Assembly (NCBI GenBank): GCA_963457665.1
Contig: OY735207.1
Coordinates: forward strand, 47,550,196-47,614,195
Direction of reading: 5' to 3'
DNA length: 64,000 nt
DNA from: Thysanoteuthis rhombus
Taxonomy: Eukaryota > Mollusca > Cephalopoda > Oegopsida > Thysanoteuthidae
In this document: in pieces, positions 40,590 through 53,744 of the stretch
Numbering within the stretch: position 1 is the stretch's first letter
How the letters are laid out: every line of letters starts with the position of its first letter
Translations under genes and position numbers: made by a program
The notes under the pieces: model-generated
Told to the model about the DNA's origin: nothing
What the model saw: the letters and a program-made list of their open reading frames with translations, nothing else
Databases searched by the model: none

Positions 40590-40985
40590 TTTTGTTAATT
40601 TATAATTCTGTTGTTTTTTTTCCACTGGCAAAAGCGAAGATTTCAAATTTCTCATTTAGGCATAAGTAACATGGGGTTTCAATATTCTGGCATTTGTATA
40701 TTTATTTTAATATTTTCCATTTTATTGTAGGTTTGAATTTGTTATTGGTCTCTAACAATACAGTGGTGCACTGTTTATATTTTTCGCTCATAGTTGATAT
40801 ATATACATATAGCTATTCTTAGTTTAAAGTGTGATGTCGATATTCTTTTATGATATTTCACTTCTGAGAGTTTCTTTTGGGTTGATATTCCAGCATGGTG
40901 TACAATATTCGATTTGAGACGTTTGTTTTGCAGAGGATATCTGTTTATGTTTGTACTATTACAATCTGGTTTATTCATACCTTCT
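40590..40985 (-). mobile_element. Penelope-like element remnant: GIY-YIG endonuclease C-terminal region
   Basis: The minus strand encodes, across frame breaks, PLQNKRLKSNIVHHAG, ISTQKKLSEVKYH, then IKWKILK (about 40707-40730) and PCYLCLNEKFEI (about 40639-40672). This order (CPL...C...IVY.A, then .IKWKIL, then C.LCL.EK..I) is typical of the GIY-YIG module at the end of Penelope-like and related retroelement polyproteins. The GIY-YIG catalytic stretch is damaged and the reverse transcriptase is missing. Its subfamily appears to differ from that at 43880-45325. Confidence 0.7.
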
Positions 40986-40990
40986 CTGTT

Positions 40991-43721
<2,731 letters not shown>

Positions 43722-43798
<77 letters not shown>

Positions 43799-43800
43799 AT
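43722..43800. repeat. (TA)n microsatellite at the 3' side of a Penelope-like element
   Basis: An uninterrupted TA run of about 38 units. Confidence 0.97.
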
Positions 43801-43879
43801 ATAATTTAAACTATAGGAAGTGAGACTGACTTGGGAATGAATGTGTATGGAAATTAAGTTTATCATTCTGTAAATGTTT

Positions 43880-45325
43880 TCATTGATTGTCTACACTTGA
43901 AGTCTGTGGTGTTAGCAGTAGTAGTCAGTCTTGGAGAGGACATAGGGTGTCATCATAGGAAGGAATTGGTTTAATGTTAGATTGTGTGGGTAGGTTAGGG
44001 ATAGCATAAATGGAGGGATGATGAGGTTACGGATCTTCATATGTATTAACCTTCCAGATCATTGAAAGTTCATTGGCTCCGATTCGTACAAGTGGGATGC
44101 CCTACCAAATTTGTAGTTGTTTAGTGTCTGAGTGACTTTGAAATTCCAAATATTAGATATATCTGAAAGCGGGTAGATGTGGATGCGAGGTTATTGTTAG
44201 TGGGAGGATTGTGATTTAGAGATCTGTGTGGTTAGGGTTATTGAGTTTTGTGTTAAGTCCATTAGGGGAGAAAGTTTTGAGTTTGTTGATCCACAAATCC
44301 ATGTGTCTTTCTAGAATTTTAGTTGTGTCAGTGGGGGTGCTTTTTTCTGTTTTTTCAATGATTGTAAAGCTAGCCTCTGTGTCAAAATTGTGACGGGATG
44401 TGCGAAAGTATAGTTCTACGGGAAGTTGACTAGGATTGTTTTGTGATTAAATTCTGTGTCAGCAGTAATTAAGTCTAGTGTTAAATTTCCATTCGGACTT
44501 GTATTGTAAAATGCATCTATTACATTCTAGGAGGTATAATATATTTTTGCTACGATGCTTAGTGCTATGGTATCTATATTCTCTTTGGTGGTAGAGCTAG
44601 AGTAGGTATTGGTGTATTTGAGGTGGGTGCAACATAGACTATTTCTTTTGTCGCATGGTTTACAGAATTTAGTGGTTCTAGGGATATTGTTGTGCAAGAC
44701 TTTATTGTTTATTATATTGTTGATGCTAATCATGTCTTTGATGTTTTGGGGTCTGCACTAGTGATGACATACTGATATGTGAATATTTCTCTGAGATCTA
44801 TTTTAAGGGTGAGGATGTTCGATCTCATATTGATTATATGTAATGGGGGTGGGAGTGTGTTGTTGAAGGTGGTTATAAGTGGTATGCAGTCAGGTTTATT
44901 ATTGTCAGAGTGCGTACGGGTTTCAACTCTCGGTATTATAGTTGCCTTTTTCATTTGTTTTTGTATCATCTCATGGCTATCCTCGTTTAGTGAAATGTTT
45001 TACAAGGTTATGGTCGTGTCTTTTGAGTTCACTATCTGCAGAGCAAATTCTTCTAATTCTGAGAGCTTGTGAAAATGGTAGGCTTCTTTTTAGGTGTTGG
45101 GTTGTGCTGAAATAGAGTAGAGGTAATTGTGGGTATCTGTGGGTTTATTGAGGAGGTTAGTTTAAAGGTTCCTATTACTATCTATGTATATGCAGGTGTC
45201 TAGGAAGGCTATTTGAGTCAGTGTGTGCCACAGAATGAAAATTAATTGAATCGTGTGCGCAGTTAACATGTGCAAAGAGATTCTCTAGTATATATGAAAA
45301 ATGTCATCTATATATCTACCACAGA
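43880..45325 (-). mobile_element. Penelope-like retroelement, 5'-truncated: RT palm end plus GIY-YIG endonuclease
   Basis: The minus strand, with several stops and frameshifts, begins at the reverse-transcriptase motif C: GRYIDDIF with YIDD at 45314-45303. Then come a FLDT segment, KPTDTHNYL, a Penelope-type HKL..LE.FAL/VNSKD-like thumb, and MIQKQMKKATIIPRVETR. After a Cys-rich linker (CKPCDKR, CCTHLKYTNTYSS) the GIY-YIG-type module reads NILYLLECNRCILQYKSEW (about 44546-44490), where the usual VGET-like part is shortened. The end reads FW/MDLWINKLKTFSPNGLN-like. The 3' UTR extends to about 43880. Intact elements would copy themselves by RT with this endonuclease; this copy cannot. Confidence 0.85.
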
Positions 45326-45347
45326 AGATGCAATCATTGTATATTAC

Positions 45348-45349
<2 letters not shown>

Positions 45350-45434
<85 letters not shown>
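45350..45434. repeat. (TA)n(GT)n microsatellite
   Basis: A TA run (45350-45403) followed by a GT run (45404-45434). It lies between the truncated Penelope-like element and the start of a tRNA-headed unit. Confidence 0.97.
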
Positions 45435-45436
<2 letters not shown>

Positions 45437-45795
45437 TTCCAAGAAATGGATATATTTGGTCTGACAGAAAGAATTATAAATTGCGTTATATTATATAGAA
45501 ACCTATTTGAAAAGATACCCCCGTCGTGATATGGTTGATATATCTCTCAATTTAGACATTGTAAATAGATTACACAATTACCCGAGAAGGTAGCCGCTTC
45601 AACGTAGCGATGCTCCTACCATTGAGCTAAGCAGACGCTGATTATGCAAAGCCCTAAAAAACCGTTTCCACACCAAAGTCTCATTTTGTTTATTCTTGGT
45701 CTATTCTTCACTTTCAATACAACAATTACGTATCTAAGAAATGGACATAGTTGGTCGGGGGAAAAAAATCTTTCTGTTGGACCAAATATATCTAG
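45435..45795 (-). repeat. tRNA-headed tandem-type unit (about 318 bp), locus 1
   Basis: The minus strand carries box A TAGCTCAATGG (45629-45619) and a degraded T-arm region. The right end (about 45735-45765, AAGAAATGGACATAGTTGGTC) repeats the left end (about 45435-45465, AAGAAATGGATATATTTGGTC), so this is a little more than one unit of a head-to-tail repeat. Other copies are at 56210-56610 and 59402-60110. Confidence 0.65.
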
Positions 45796-45939
45796 TGAAG
45801 CCTTGGATGCAAGGGCAAATTTTGTCATAAGCTACCTATTCAGGTTGCATTCCACAATATCTGTCCGAGCAGTCAAGGAATTTATTAATTCAAAGTGCTG
45901 TGATAAAATCAACAATGGAAAGATGGAGATTAATCAATA

Positions 45940-46290
45940 ATACAATAATGGAAGTGAAAATGCTCTAAAATGATCTAAAGGTCAATAATTATCAGATAAA
46001 ATAAAACTAGCAATGAAATAATAGCAATGAAAATGCTTCATCTAAAATTTAATAATTATCAGATAAAATGAAACTAGCAATAAAATAATTGCAATAAAAA
46101 TGCCTCATTCAAAAAGCAACAATAATAAGAATGGATTAAAATTTGTAATACATTAATGAAAGTGAAATGTCCAATCTAAAAATCAACAATATTAAGGCGG
46201 TGAAATAACTATGAAATGCTCACACAAAAAATAACTATTAAAGGATCAGTGAAGCCTAAAACTTGTTATAGTATCATAATAGGGGAAATA
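45940..46290. repeat. Degenerate minisatellite, unit about 70 bp (locus 3)
   Basis: At least four units, with GAAAATGCT or AAAAATGCC phrases at about 45957, 46027, 46098 and 46168. TTATCAGATAAAATGAAACT recurs in near-identical form in adjacent units. Same family as 7120-7335 and 8225-8440. Confidence 0.7.
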
Positions 46291-47536
46291 CTAATCGGAA
46301 ATAATAATTACCATCATCCGGCTACCCCCCTCCCCAAAAAAAACCCTAAAAAAAATCGGAGAGTAATGCATGACCAAAATGACTGGAGATTTTGTTCGAA
46401 CTCATCGCCGACGTGATTAAAAAGACCTCCATAGAACACCGGCTCTCGAGTTTCGACGTGACAATTGAAGTTTTGGCATGTATGTATATAGTTCATATCT
46501 TGTTTCTTAGAATTTCATTATTAAAAATACATGCCTCTTCTTTGCTGAATCGACTAAAAATATTTTTCTGCTCGAATAAAGGTAGATCTGATGACCATTG
46601 AGACTTTTGTTAAGTAGATAACTATTAACTTACTTACCGTACCGTAGTTTCAACAATTTACATCACGTAGACTGAAAGCAACACTGGGTGTCTCGTGGTT
46701 GTGTACGTGTATCAGATTAAGCTAAGCTTGGTAAGTAACTATTAAGACGCTGACCATCGAGGGATGTCTAGCAAGCTCGTCTTGAAGACAAGTTAATAAG
46801 CTTTTTAGAAGACCTTGCGAATATATTGAAATTTCTACGGCGTATAAAAATCGGATAGGATTTTATTATGATTGTATTATTTTGCTATTTATTAAGCCAT
46901 CGTGATAAAACACAATTAGTCAAACTTTTGAAAGTTTTAGTCAGTTGGATATTTTTTAATGTTTTTCCATGAAAGATTTTCAAATATTTAATTTACCATC
47001 GGAAACAGAATAATTCTGAATTGATTGTTATGAAGATAATTTGGAAATCGCTACGTTCCACTTAACATTAATGTCTGTCTGGTATCGATTTCTTTCAATA
47101 ACATAGAAAAATGTTTAAAAAAATGAGGCTATTCAATTCTTGGTGGTATACTTTCGAGTTATATGAAATCTCCGGCGGGGCACAGGAAACACTAGGTAAT
47201 TTAACAGCTGAACAAATTGATCGATCTGAAAAAAAAAAAAAAACTCTTCCAACTTCTGGATATCATATTCTGTATGAGGTAAAAACGTTTAAAATGTTTT
47301 TTCTTTCATCAAATTGGCATTCCTTAAGGAGCAGCTGTTTGGTAGTCTATGAGACCCATACATACGAGCCAGAAAGATGAAAATTATTCACCATTTTCAG
47401 AGTAATGAATTTTTATATCAATTCATATCAAGTCGAAAAGTAAATGCAAGTTGGTTGATATAACCATGTTAATTACCACCATATATTTTAACGTATATTC
47501 AAATTTGCAAAACGTTTGGAGAGTATTCTGATTGCA

Positions 47537-47537
<1 letters not shown>
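46291..47537. other. Intergenic; no gene recognised
   Basis: A possible tRNA-like remnant near 46755-46790 shares a CTAGCAAGCTCGTCTTG block with 7.8 kb. Nothing else was recognised. Confidence 0.45.

Positions 47538-47605
<68 letters not shown>
47538..47605. repeat. (TA)n microsatellite at the 3' end of the ribozyme retroposon
   Basis: A TA run of about 33 units. On the minus strand it lies about 30 bp beyond the end of the hammerhead fold. Confidence 0.95.
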
Positions 47606-47608
<3 letters not shown>

Positions 47609-47629
47609 ATATAATTATGATAATAATTG

Positions 47630-47740
47630 ATAATTGTGTCATCCACAGACAGCTGTTTCGTTGTATTACAACTCCTCAGTGTGGCTATAGACTATCCAAC
47701 ACCCAGTACCACGAGTTAGGATTGAATCTTTAAAAATCTT
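47630..47740 (-). mobile_element. Ribozyme-bearing SINE-like retroposon, copy 1 (5'-truncated at box B)
   Basis: The minus strand begins near the tRNA-like box B (GATTCAATCC, 47728-47719), continues through GTACTGGGTGTTGGATA into a complete hammerhead fold (47692-47638), and ends at a TA microsatellite. It shares its whole length with 49100-49215. The tRNA-like box A is missing here, so this copy is 5'-truncated, as expected of a retroposed element. Confidence 0.7.
47638..47692 (-). ncRNA. Hammerhead ribozyme motif with all core elements present
   Basis: Read 5'-3' on the minus strand: helix I 5' strand CCACA; core CTGAGGA (47679-47673); helix II GTTGT-AAT-ACAAC, five perfect pairs; core GAAA (47659-47656); helix III ACA-GC-TGT; cleavage nucleotide C at 47648; then TGTGG, which closes helix I with five pairs. 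An outer GTC/GAC pairing across an internal loop extends helix I. This matches the hammerhead consensus CUGANGA...GAAA...UH. The very short helix III is the form found in Penelope-like elements, retrozymes and schistosome satellite DNA, where it works best as a dimer. Predicted by eye; activity is untested. Confidence 0.75.
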
Positions 47741-47749
47741 AAAACTTAC

Positions 47750-47961
47750 ATATATATATATATATATATATATATAGATAGATAGATATATGTGTGTGTG
47801 TGTGTGTGTATGTTTGCGTGTGTGTGTGCATGCGTGTGTAGTTGTGTGTGTGTCGAAATAAATACGATTAAATGAAGAATGTTTCAAGCACTTAATGGTA
47901 TAAACCCTTCATACATCGGATATTGCATCGTATATTGCAATCCTGATTTGTATTGTATATG

Positions 47962-47999
<38 letters not shown>

Positions 48000-48043
48000 T
48001 ATATCTAGCATATATATAGAATTTGATATACACTTGACATATG

Positions 48044-48075
<32 letters not shown>

Positions 48076-48138
48076 ATATACATAAAGTATATTTTATATA
48101 TATAAAAACATCAAATATTATATACCCCCCACACACAC

Positions 48139-48230
<92 letters not shown>

Positions 48231-48240
48231 ATATATGCAC
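47750..48240. repeat. Cluster of TA, GATA and TG microsatellites
   Basis: (TA)n at 47750-47773, (GATA)n, then a TG-rich run to about 47850; further TA runs at about 47971-47997, 48044-48062 and a long one at about 48139-48223. The segment 47877-47960 is the second copy of the repeat at 36441-36512. Confidence 0.95.
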
Positions 48241-49099
48241 GTTTATACATGCACATGATTTTCTATTTACAAAATAATCAATAACAATATGTATATGTTG
48301 ACGTGATCTTTCATTTGGCAAGTGTGTTTTGACGTTTTATGTATATCTTTCATTTCTAGGAGTACATTGGCTTAGTTCAGTTATAAGAAAAATGTGTTTG
48401 GTCTTATGTCTCTTATCCCACAGTTTACTGTCGAGATAGTCCCTTATATTTCAATCGAGGGTTAGACGGCTGAATTGTGTTGAGACAAGTGTCAGAAAGA
48501 ATTTGATCAATTTCAGAGATACGAGGGAAAGTCTAAATTTAGCTGCTGCGATGAAAATGCCGATTTTAGTTTTGATTTATTGAGCCAATTCCTTCTTCTC
48601 ATCTCATATTTATTACACCCATCATCATTGCGAGGTAGATTTGTGATATCAACAAATGTACGAAATAACTGATAAATTCATGCTAGGATATGAATTACCG
48701 TCTCGACTGTAACTTTCACTACAAAACAGGAGACCAACCTTGGCCTCTGAATTTCTGAGTGCACATCAATAAGTCAGCAACGTGAGTATGAGTGTTTTCA
48801 AACATAAGTTGATTATTATTAAAAAAAAATCATTTTATCATAACGTTCTAAAACCAAACTTAAATCGTTTTAAACTCAAATGCCAGGATGAAATAATTAG
48901 CATGCAATTTTTTTCTTGATTCTAAAACTCGCGACATCTATGATTCATATCTTGATAATGGCTAGAGAACAGTTGGAAGTGGAAAAATTCATACTTACGG
49001 AGAATTCTTATACGCATTTGGTCCGAATACCGCTAACCTGGTGTGAAAACAAAGATTCTGCCAATACTAATCTGTCGTTTTCAATAAAACCTACGCACA
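48241..49099. other. Intergenic; no gene recognised
   Basis: Nothing recognisable. Confidence 0.5.
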
Positions 49100-49270
49100 C
49101 ACATATATATATGTGTCATTCATAGACAGCTGTTCCGTAGCATTACGACTTTTCAGTGTGGCTATAGAATATCCATTATCCCATCCAGTACCTTGTGGTA
49201 GGATTGAAACCTTTGCTTCAGACCCAGAGGCTGGCAACCTAACTCAGCTCTACGCATAACTGGAGGGTCA
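49100..49270 (-). mobile_element. tRNA-headed retroposon with a decayed hammerhead motif, copy 2
   Basis: The minus strand starts with a tRNA-like head: box A region TAGAGCTGAGTTAGG (49252-49238) and box B GGTTTCAATCC (49211-49201). About 35 bp later comes the hammerhead region (49170-49115), and the element ends at CA/TA repeats. The hammerhead core is mutated: CTGAAAA for CTGAGGA and GGAA for GAAA, with mismatches in helices I and II, so cleavage is not expected. This copy shows that the ribozyme belongs to a unit of about 170 bp with an RNA polymerase III-type internal promoter. Confidence 0.65.
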
Positions 49271-50116
49271 GTAAGGTTGAATTTAGGCGATATATTTACT
49301 CACACATAAATCCCCATCCACCAGAGCGCTCTATTCTGGGGTTCCTGGTAAACATTATTTCCTCGCTAATGCTATCACATTTGAGATTTGATTTTGCCTG
49401 CCTGACCGGGATATTCTTCCAATACTTTTGTATGAATCTTAATTGTTGGCGAGCATCAGCTAAAGCATGGAAAAGCCTCAGTTTTAAAAAGATCAAACTA
49501 GGGTGGGGAATTAAAGTAATACTTTTACAATATGGTCCTCAGAAATTGACACAGAGTAAGAAAGTTTCCTCTTTATCCTACCCAGTTTAGCCAAGCCTAC
49601 CATTTTGCCTGTCACGCATACCTATTCTTTCTTTCTACTCCCTCATTAGACCCACAAACCAGCACGAAAATCACTATCATAACCCGCCCAGTGTAGCCAA
49701 GTATAGTTTGTTATCGATAGCTGAAACTGTCTTTTATAATGTCTGAAATCAGCTACATTTTCCATTTCCAGCTAACAAATCAAAGAAAATATCTATAGAC
49801 TGAGAATTCAAAACAAATTACTGGTATCATATTTATCATAATGTCAGATATAATTGGCTATCGTAGATTTTTATCGCCTAAAACATAGAGATGTCGACCA
49901 GATCTAATTTTAAAAGAATCGTTAATCCATTTGTCTACTCCCTAATTAGTGTTTCAGCCGAGGATTGCCAAGCACATTTGCTAACTCCTTCAATAATGTT
50001 TGCAACCAGGTAAGCTAGGGACATTTTTTTTCTTTTTTGTCACACCCTTCATGAAAAGTGTGACACTAACCTACAAACAGACATCTGTACACACACACAC
50101 ACATGAACGCACACGA
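49271..50116. other. Intergenic; no gene recognised
   Basis: Two similar phrases (about 49578-49605 and 49685-49712, both with an ACCC..CCAGT.TAGCCAAG core) may be an old short repeat. No gene was recognised. Confidence 0.4.
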
Positions 50117-50135
50117 TATATATATATATATATAA

Positions 50136-50187
<52 letters not shown>

Positions 50188-50254
50188 GTATATATATATA
50201 TATATACATATATATACATATATATATATATATGTATGTATATGTGTGTGTGTG

Positions 50255-50287
<33 letters not shown>

Positions 50288-50345
50288 GTGTGTGTATATA
50301 TATATATATAGAGAGAGATAGATAGATAGATAGACAGACAGATAG
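50117..50345. repeat. Complex TA/TG/GATA microsatellite
   Basis: TA runs interrupted by ATGTA and TGTG blocks, then (GATA)n with GACA (about 50310-50345), flanked by CA repeats on the left (50090-50103). Confidence 0.95.
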
Positions 50346-50552
50346 ATGGATGGAGAGAGAGAGGGAGAGAGGGGCGATGGGATTTAGTGAATGACTCGTT
50401 CAAAGAGGAAATCTTCAACACACTTTTAAAAGGCATTTGAAATAATGATCCCAACAGAGTGCCAAAAGAAAGAATGGAGATTTTTGAGATCTCTGGTGTC
50501 ATCAGAAAAAAAAATCCTGACAGTCGAAATCCAGCTGACCAACAAAGTTTTT

Positions 50553-50595
<43 letters not shown>

Positions 50596-50690
50596 GTCTT
50601 TCAAGGTCTGTCGTTGGACATAGACCTTCCCCAGGAATTAGCTGCGATTCTCTATCATGGGCGTCGCAGAGCTAGTATTTCCCGAAGCAA
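50553..50690 (-). mobile_element. RTE-like LINE extreme 3' end with (ATC)n tail
   Basis: Only the last about 95 bp of the RTE family, next to an ATC run (50553-50597). The shared block GTCGTTGGACATAGACCTTC identifies it. Confidence 0.8.
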
Positions 50691-52533
50691 GGTTTTAGGT
50701 ACAAATAAATGAATGTTGTTGATGAAACTATTCATGTATAAGCGATATGCCGTTCCGGCGGCAAGAGTCGGGGGACAAGCTAGAAACGAGAAGACAATAT
50801 ATCACCATTAGATAGATTTATCAACAGAGATAACTCTAACCAACTCAGTAACATGATGTATTGAGTCGCATAAACTACACCGAAGTCCACATTTGTTTTT
50901 GATTTAGACGTTTCTATCGGTCGGTTTCCGACTTGGCCAAAATTGATTTGCTTTTCATGGGTTCAGTCTTTTTTTCTTCTTCTCATTTTTTTGAGTGGCA
51001 AGTTATTTTTGAAATCACTGCAAGGAAGTGACAGAGATAATAACCAATTTCAAGTTGATTGGAGATCATTTGTTTGTTTGGGGCCATCAAAAGAAAAGTA
51101 AAAACGAAGTAGAATTGAAGTAATCGATGGAAGGCGGGAAGTTATTGTGGGAGGCAAACGTGGCGATATTAACGCCCCAGGGCCAAGTATATTCTTGTAA
51201 TATTGATCATACGATTGGTATGGGTGGCTCTGATAATTGCGACAAAATCGATTATACGTAGTGCTTCCTGATACATATAAACTAATAATTCTCCGACCAC
51301 ATGTTGACAATGAAAGCCTTAGGCATTTCTTCACATTGATGAAATTTCAAGTCTGTCCAACATTACCGAAGTTATCTCAACGATAAAACAGCGAGCTATA
51401 AACGGATATATTTGCTTGGTACGAGATGCTTAATAATGTTCATTTGGTTCATCAAGTAAAAGAAAGACAGGTATTTTTTTAGCTTTAGATATTAATCTCA
51501 TTGAACAATAAAGTTGCAGTTTTGTTCAATTATCTTCCGTCATCTTTCAGACAACTTCATTATTCAATCCCAATCAAAACTTGATATCTTTCTGACCAAC
51601 GAACAAATGAAGGTGACTTTTTCAATCTTCCAGGTAATTTATTTTATTTTTTTTTCAGGAAATCTGTAATGACTAAAATGAATTGTGGTCTGAAGGTGAA
51701 ATTTCTAGTGAATACGGTGAATGAGTGATAATTCGTTCCACCAAGCTGTGAAAACCTTTGACTGGTCTAAAAAGAAAAACTTGGTTTAATGTTATCCTCA
51801 TGAAATCTTTAGCCCTCCCTGTTAACTAATTCTCCACGCTTTTTGTTGATGGTTGCCTTCATTATTTGTTCCTAATTAGATCAGTACATGTTCGAATCAA
51901 TCATTTGATTCCCAAGAACAGGCCCATAAAGCACTCCTTTTTAATTCTACTACTGTTATTGGTGGTTCAGACCGCTCCACCTAGGATCTCTTACAGACCA
52001 AGTAGTGAGATTTTCCAAAAAAAAAGAACGTTTTTGTTACATTTGAGTAGCAAATCACACAAGGAAATAAGGTCAAGCAATTTTGTTCCCATGTACTTAT
52101 GTGGAAGCCAAGCATCAAACTAATTACATAACTATATTCATCTTTACCGTAAAATGATTTTTAAAAAAACAACATCATTCTTAAAACATAATTTAGTCTT
52201 TTCATATCTCTTTGATTAGCTTTTCACTTTACTTAGCTTAAGCTCACGAGCTGTACTGCACCTAAGGAACTAAAGACGATAATGATGGCGTGTAAGTCTA
52301 GCTTTTGAACCATTTTGTCTTGTTCTTTGTTTCATTTGGTTCAAATATTTTGGGGATTAGCAGTAACTGGGCCACCACGACTCAGTGTAGAAACCACGAT
52401 TTCGTCAATTGCTCCATGATCTCTTCCAACCTCACTAGACCATAGTTCAGAATGTTTCCAACTTTTTCAATGACAAACTGACTCTCGAACTCTCTGGTGA
52501 ATAATCTCTAGCGTTTGCGTTTTTTTTTTTTAG
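50691..52533. other. Intergenic; no gene recognised
   Basis: A short open segment between splice-like signals (51551-51633) was examined and not accepted. Nothing else was recognised. Confidence 0.4.
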
Positions 52534-52550
52534 ATTCCAACCGATCCAGT

Positions 52551-52859
52551 ATGGACCATCATCTTCTTGTTTTGTGTGGTCTGCATCTATGGACACAGAA
52601 TGTCATGGCAGATCACCTGCTTCAATTTCCTTTCAGGGGTCAGAATGATTGGCTCTAAGGTCATGAGTCGATTGTATCTGACCCGGTCAAAAGCAAAGAA
52701 CGGCTGAACGAGACCAAAGATCTGTATGGCACACCGAATACAAGAAGCAAAGCTACCCGTCTAGACATCTACCTCAAAGCAGTTGATTGTATCATCCAGG
52801 CTCTGCAGATGCGTTTTAAAAACAGCACAATGGCAGGGGATCTGCTCTCTACATTGTGA
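52551..52859 (+). pseudogene. hAT-like transposase C-terminal fragment, one internal stop
   Basis: From ATG at 52551 a frame of about 100 codons runs to TGA at 52857 with one TAA at 52656. The second half (KDLYGTPNTRSKATRLDIYL, then KAVDCIIQALQMRFKNS) resembles the region before the C-terminal dimerisation domain of hAT-type transposase-derived proteins (the 52-kDa PRKRIP-repressor/ZMYM group), where a GR..RS...(Y/L).YYR...I..L...L..RF pattern is found. The similarity is judged by eye and modest. A second frame (52534-52707) is also open and could instead be an exon. Confidence 0.35.
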
Positions 52860-53744
52860 TTTCAAATTTAGTTTTCAAATAATGTGTATACCGGTGTACA
52901 AATCGATTCAAAAATTGAGGTGCTAACGTTTAGACCAATATTCTCTGGATAAATCGACTCTTCAATACAGAGCAGCACTTAATCCATCAGAGTGTCAGGT
53001 TCATAGGGTCTAAATAGACTAATATCACCCATTAGGGAAAATAATTATTGCTTAGAAAGTCGACTTATACACCGATATGTACAGTATACTACTATTTCTT
53101 GTAACGTTAGTGCATTCTTATAAAAATTGTCTTGTCTTTTTGAATTTTTTATTTTTCTAATATTCTCAGTCCCCCAAAAATGATAAGTAATTGAAATTTA
53201 TAAATCTTTTTTTTTTCAAAATTCAAGTCCTTAAGAGTTTGAAATTTGATCTCCAAACCGTTGACAAAAATAAGCAAAATGACATTTGATAGATCTATTT
53301 TATTTAATATAATTTCCGCACACTTTTATTTCATGCACCCAATACTCACTAAAAGGAATCAAATCGACAAAAGAATGGAGATGGTACTTTTTTTTTTGCA
53401 AGCATGTGACAGAAAGTGACAAGCTTCCTCTGACACGACTGGACGTTGCCATATATTGGTGTTGACGGACTCCCAAACCTGGACTATTGCAGCTAATAAT
53501 ATATATCTTATTATGTGAATTCTATTTCCGGTGTTACTTTTGTTTTTCAAGTTCATTTTGAGATCGTGAATCACGTATCACGGTCATTTTATAGAATCAA
53601 TTTTAGTCCACATTATGAAAAATGGCGCTAGATATTTTTTGCGACTGATCTGTAATGTCCAGCAAATATATTCTTACTCAATGAAAGAGCTTCTAGCGTG
53701 TCCTATTGTTTTTATAAGTCAACTTGATATTCCAAAACAAAACA
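52860..53744. other. Intergenic; no gene recognised
   Basis: Nothing recognisable. Confidence 0.5.

Noticed and set aside
45644..45940. A secreted or membrane protein gene (98-codon frame).
   Set aside because: Its first half lies in the tRNA-headed repeat unit and the rest runs into the adjacent low-complexity region; there is no conserved domain.
51551..51633. A possible 83-bp coding exon (TTTCAG before it, CAG/GTAATT after it) whose phase fits the frame at 52534.
   Set aside because: The translated 27 codons match nothing recognised, the segment is short, and the next exon it would need overlaps a better hAT-like reading. Chance splice-like signals are common in this AT-rich DNA.
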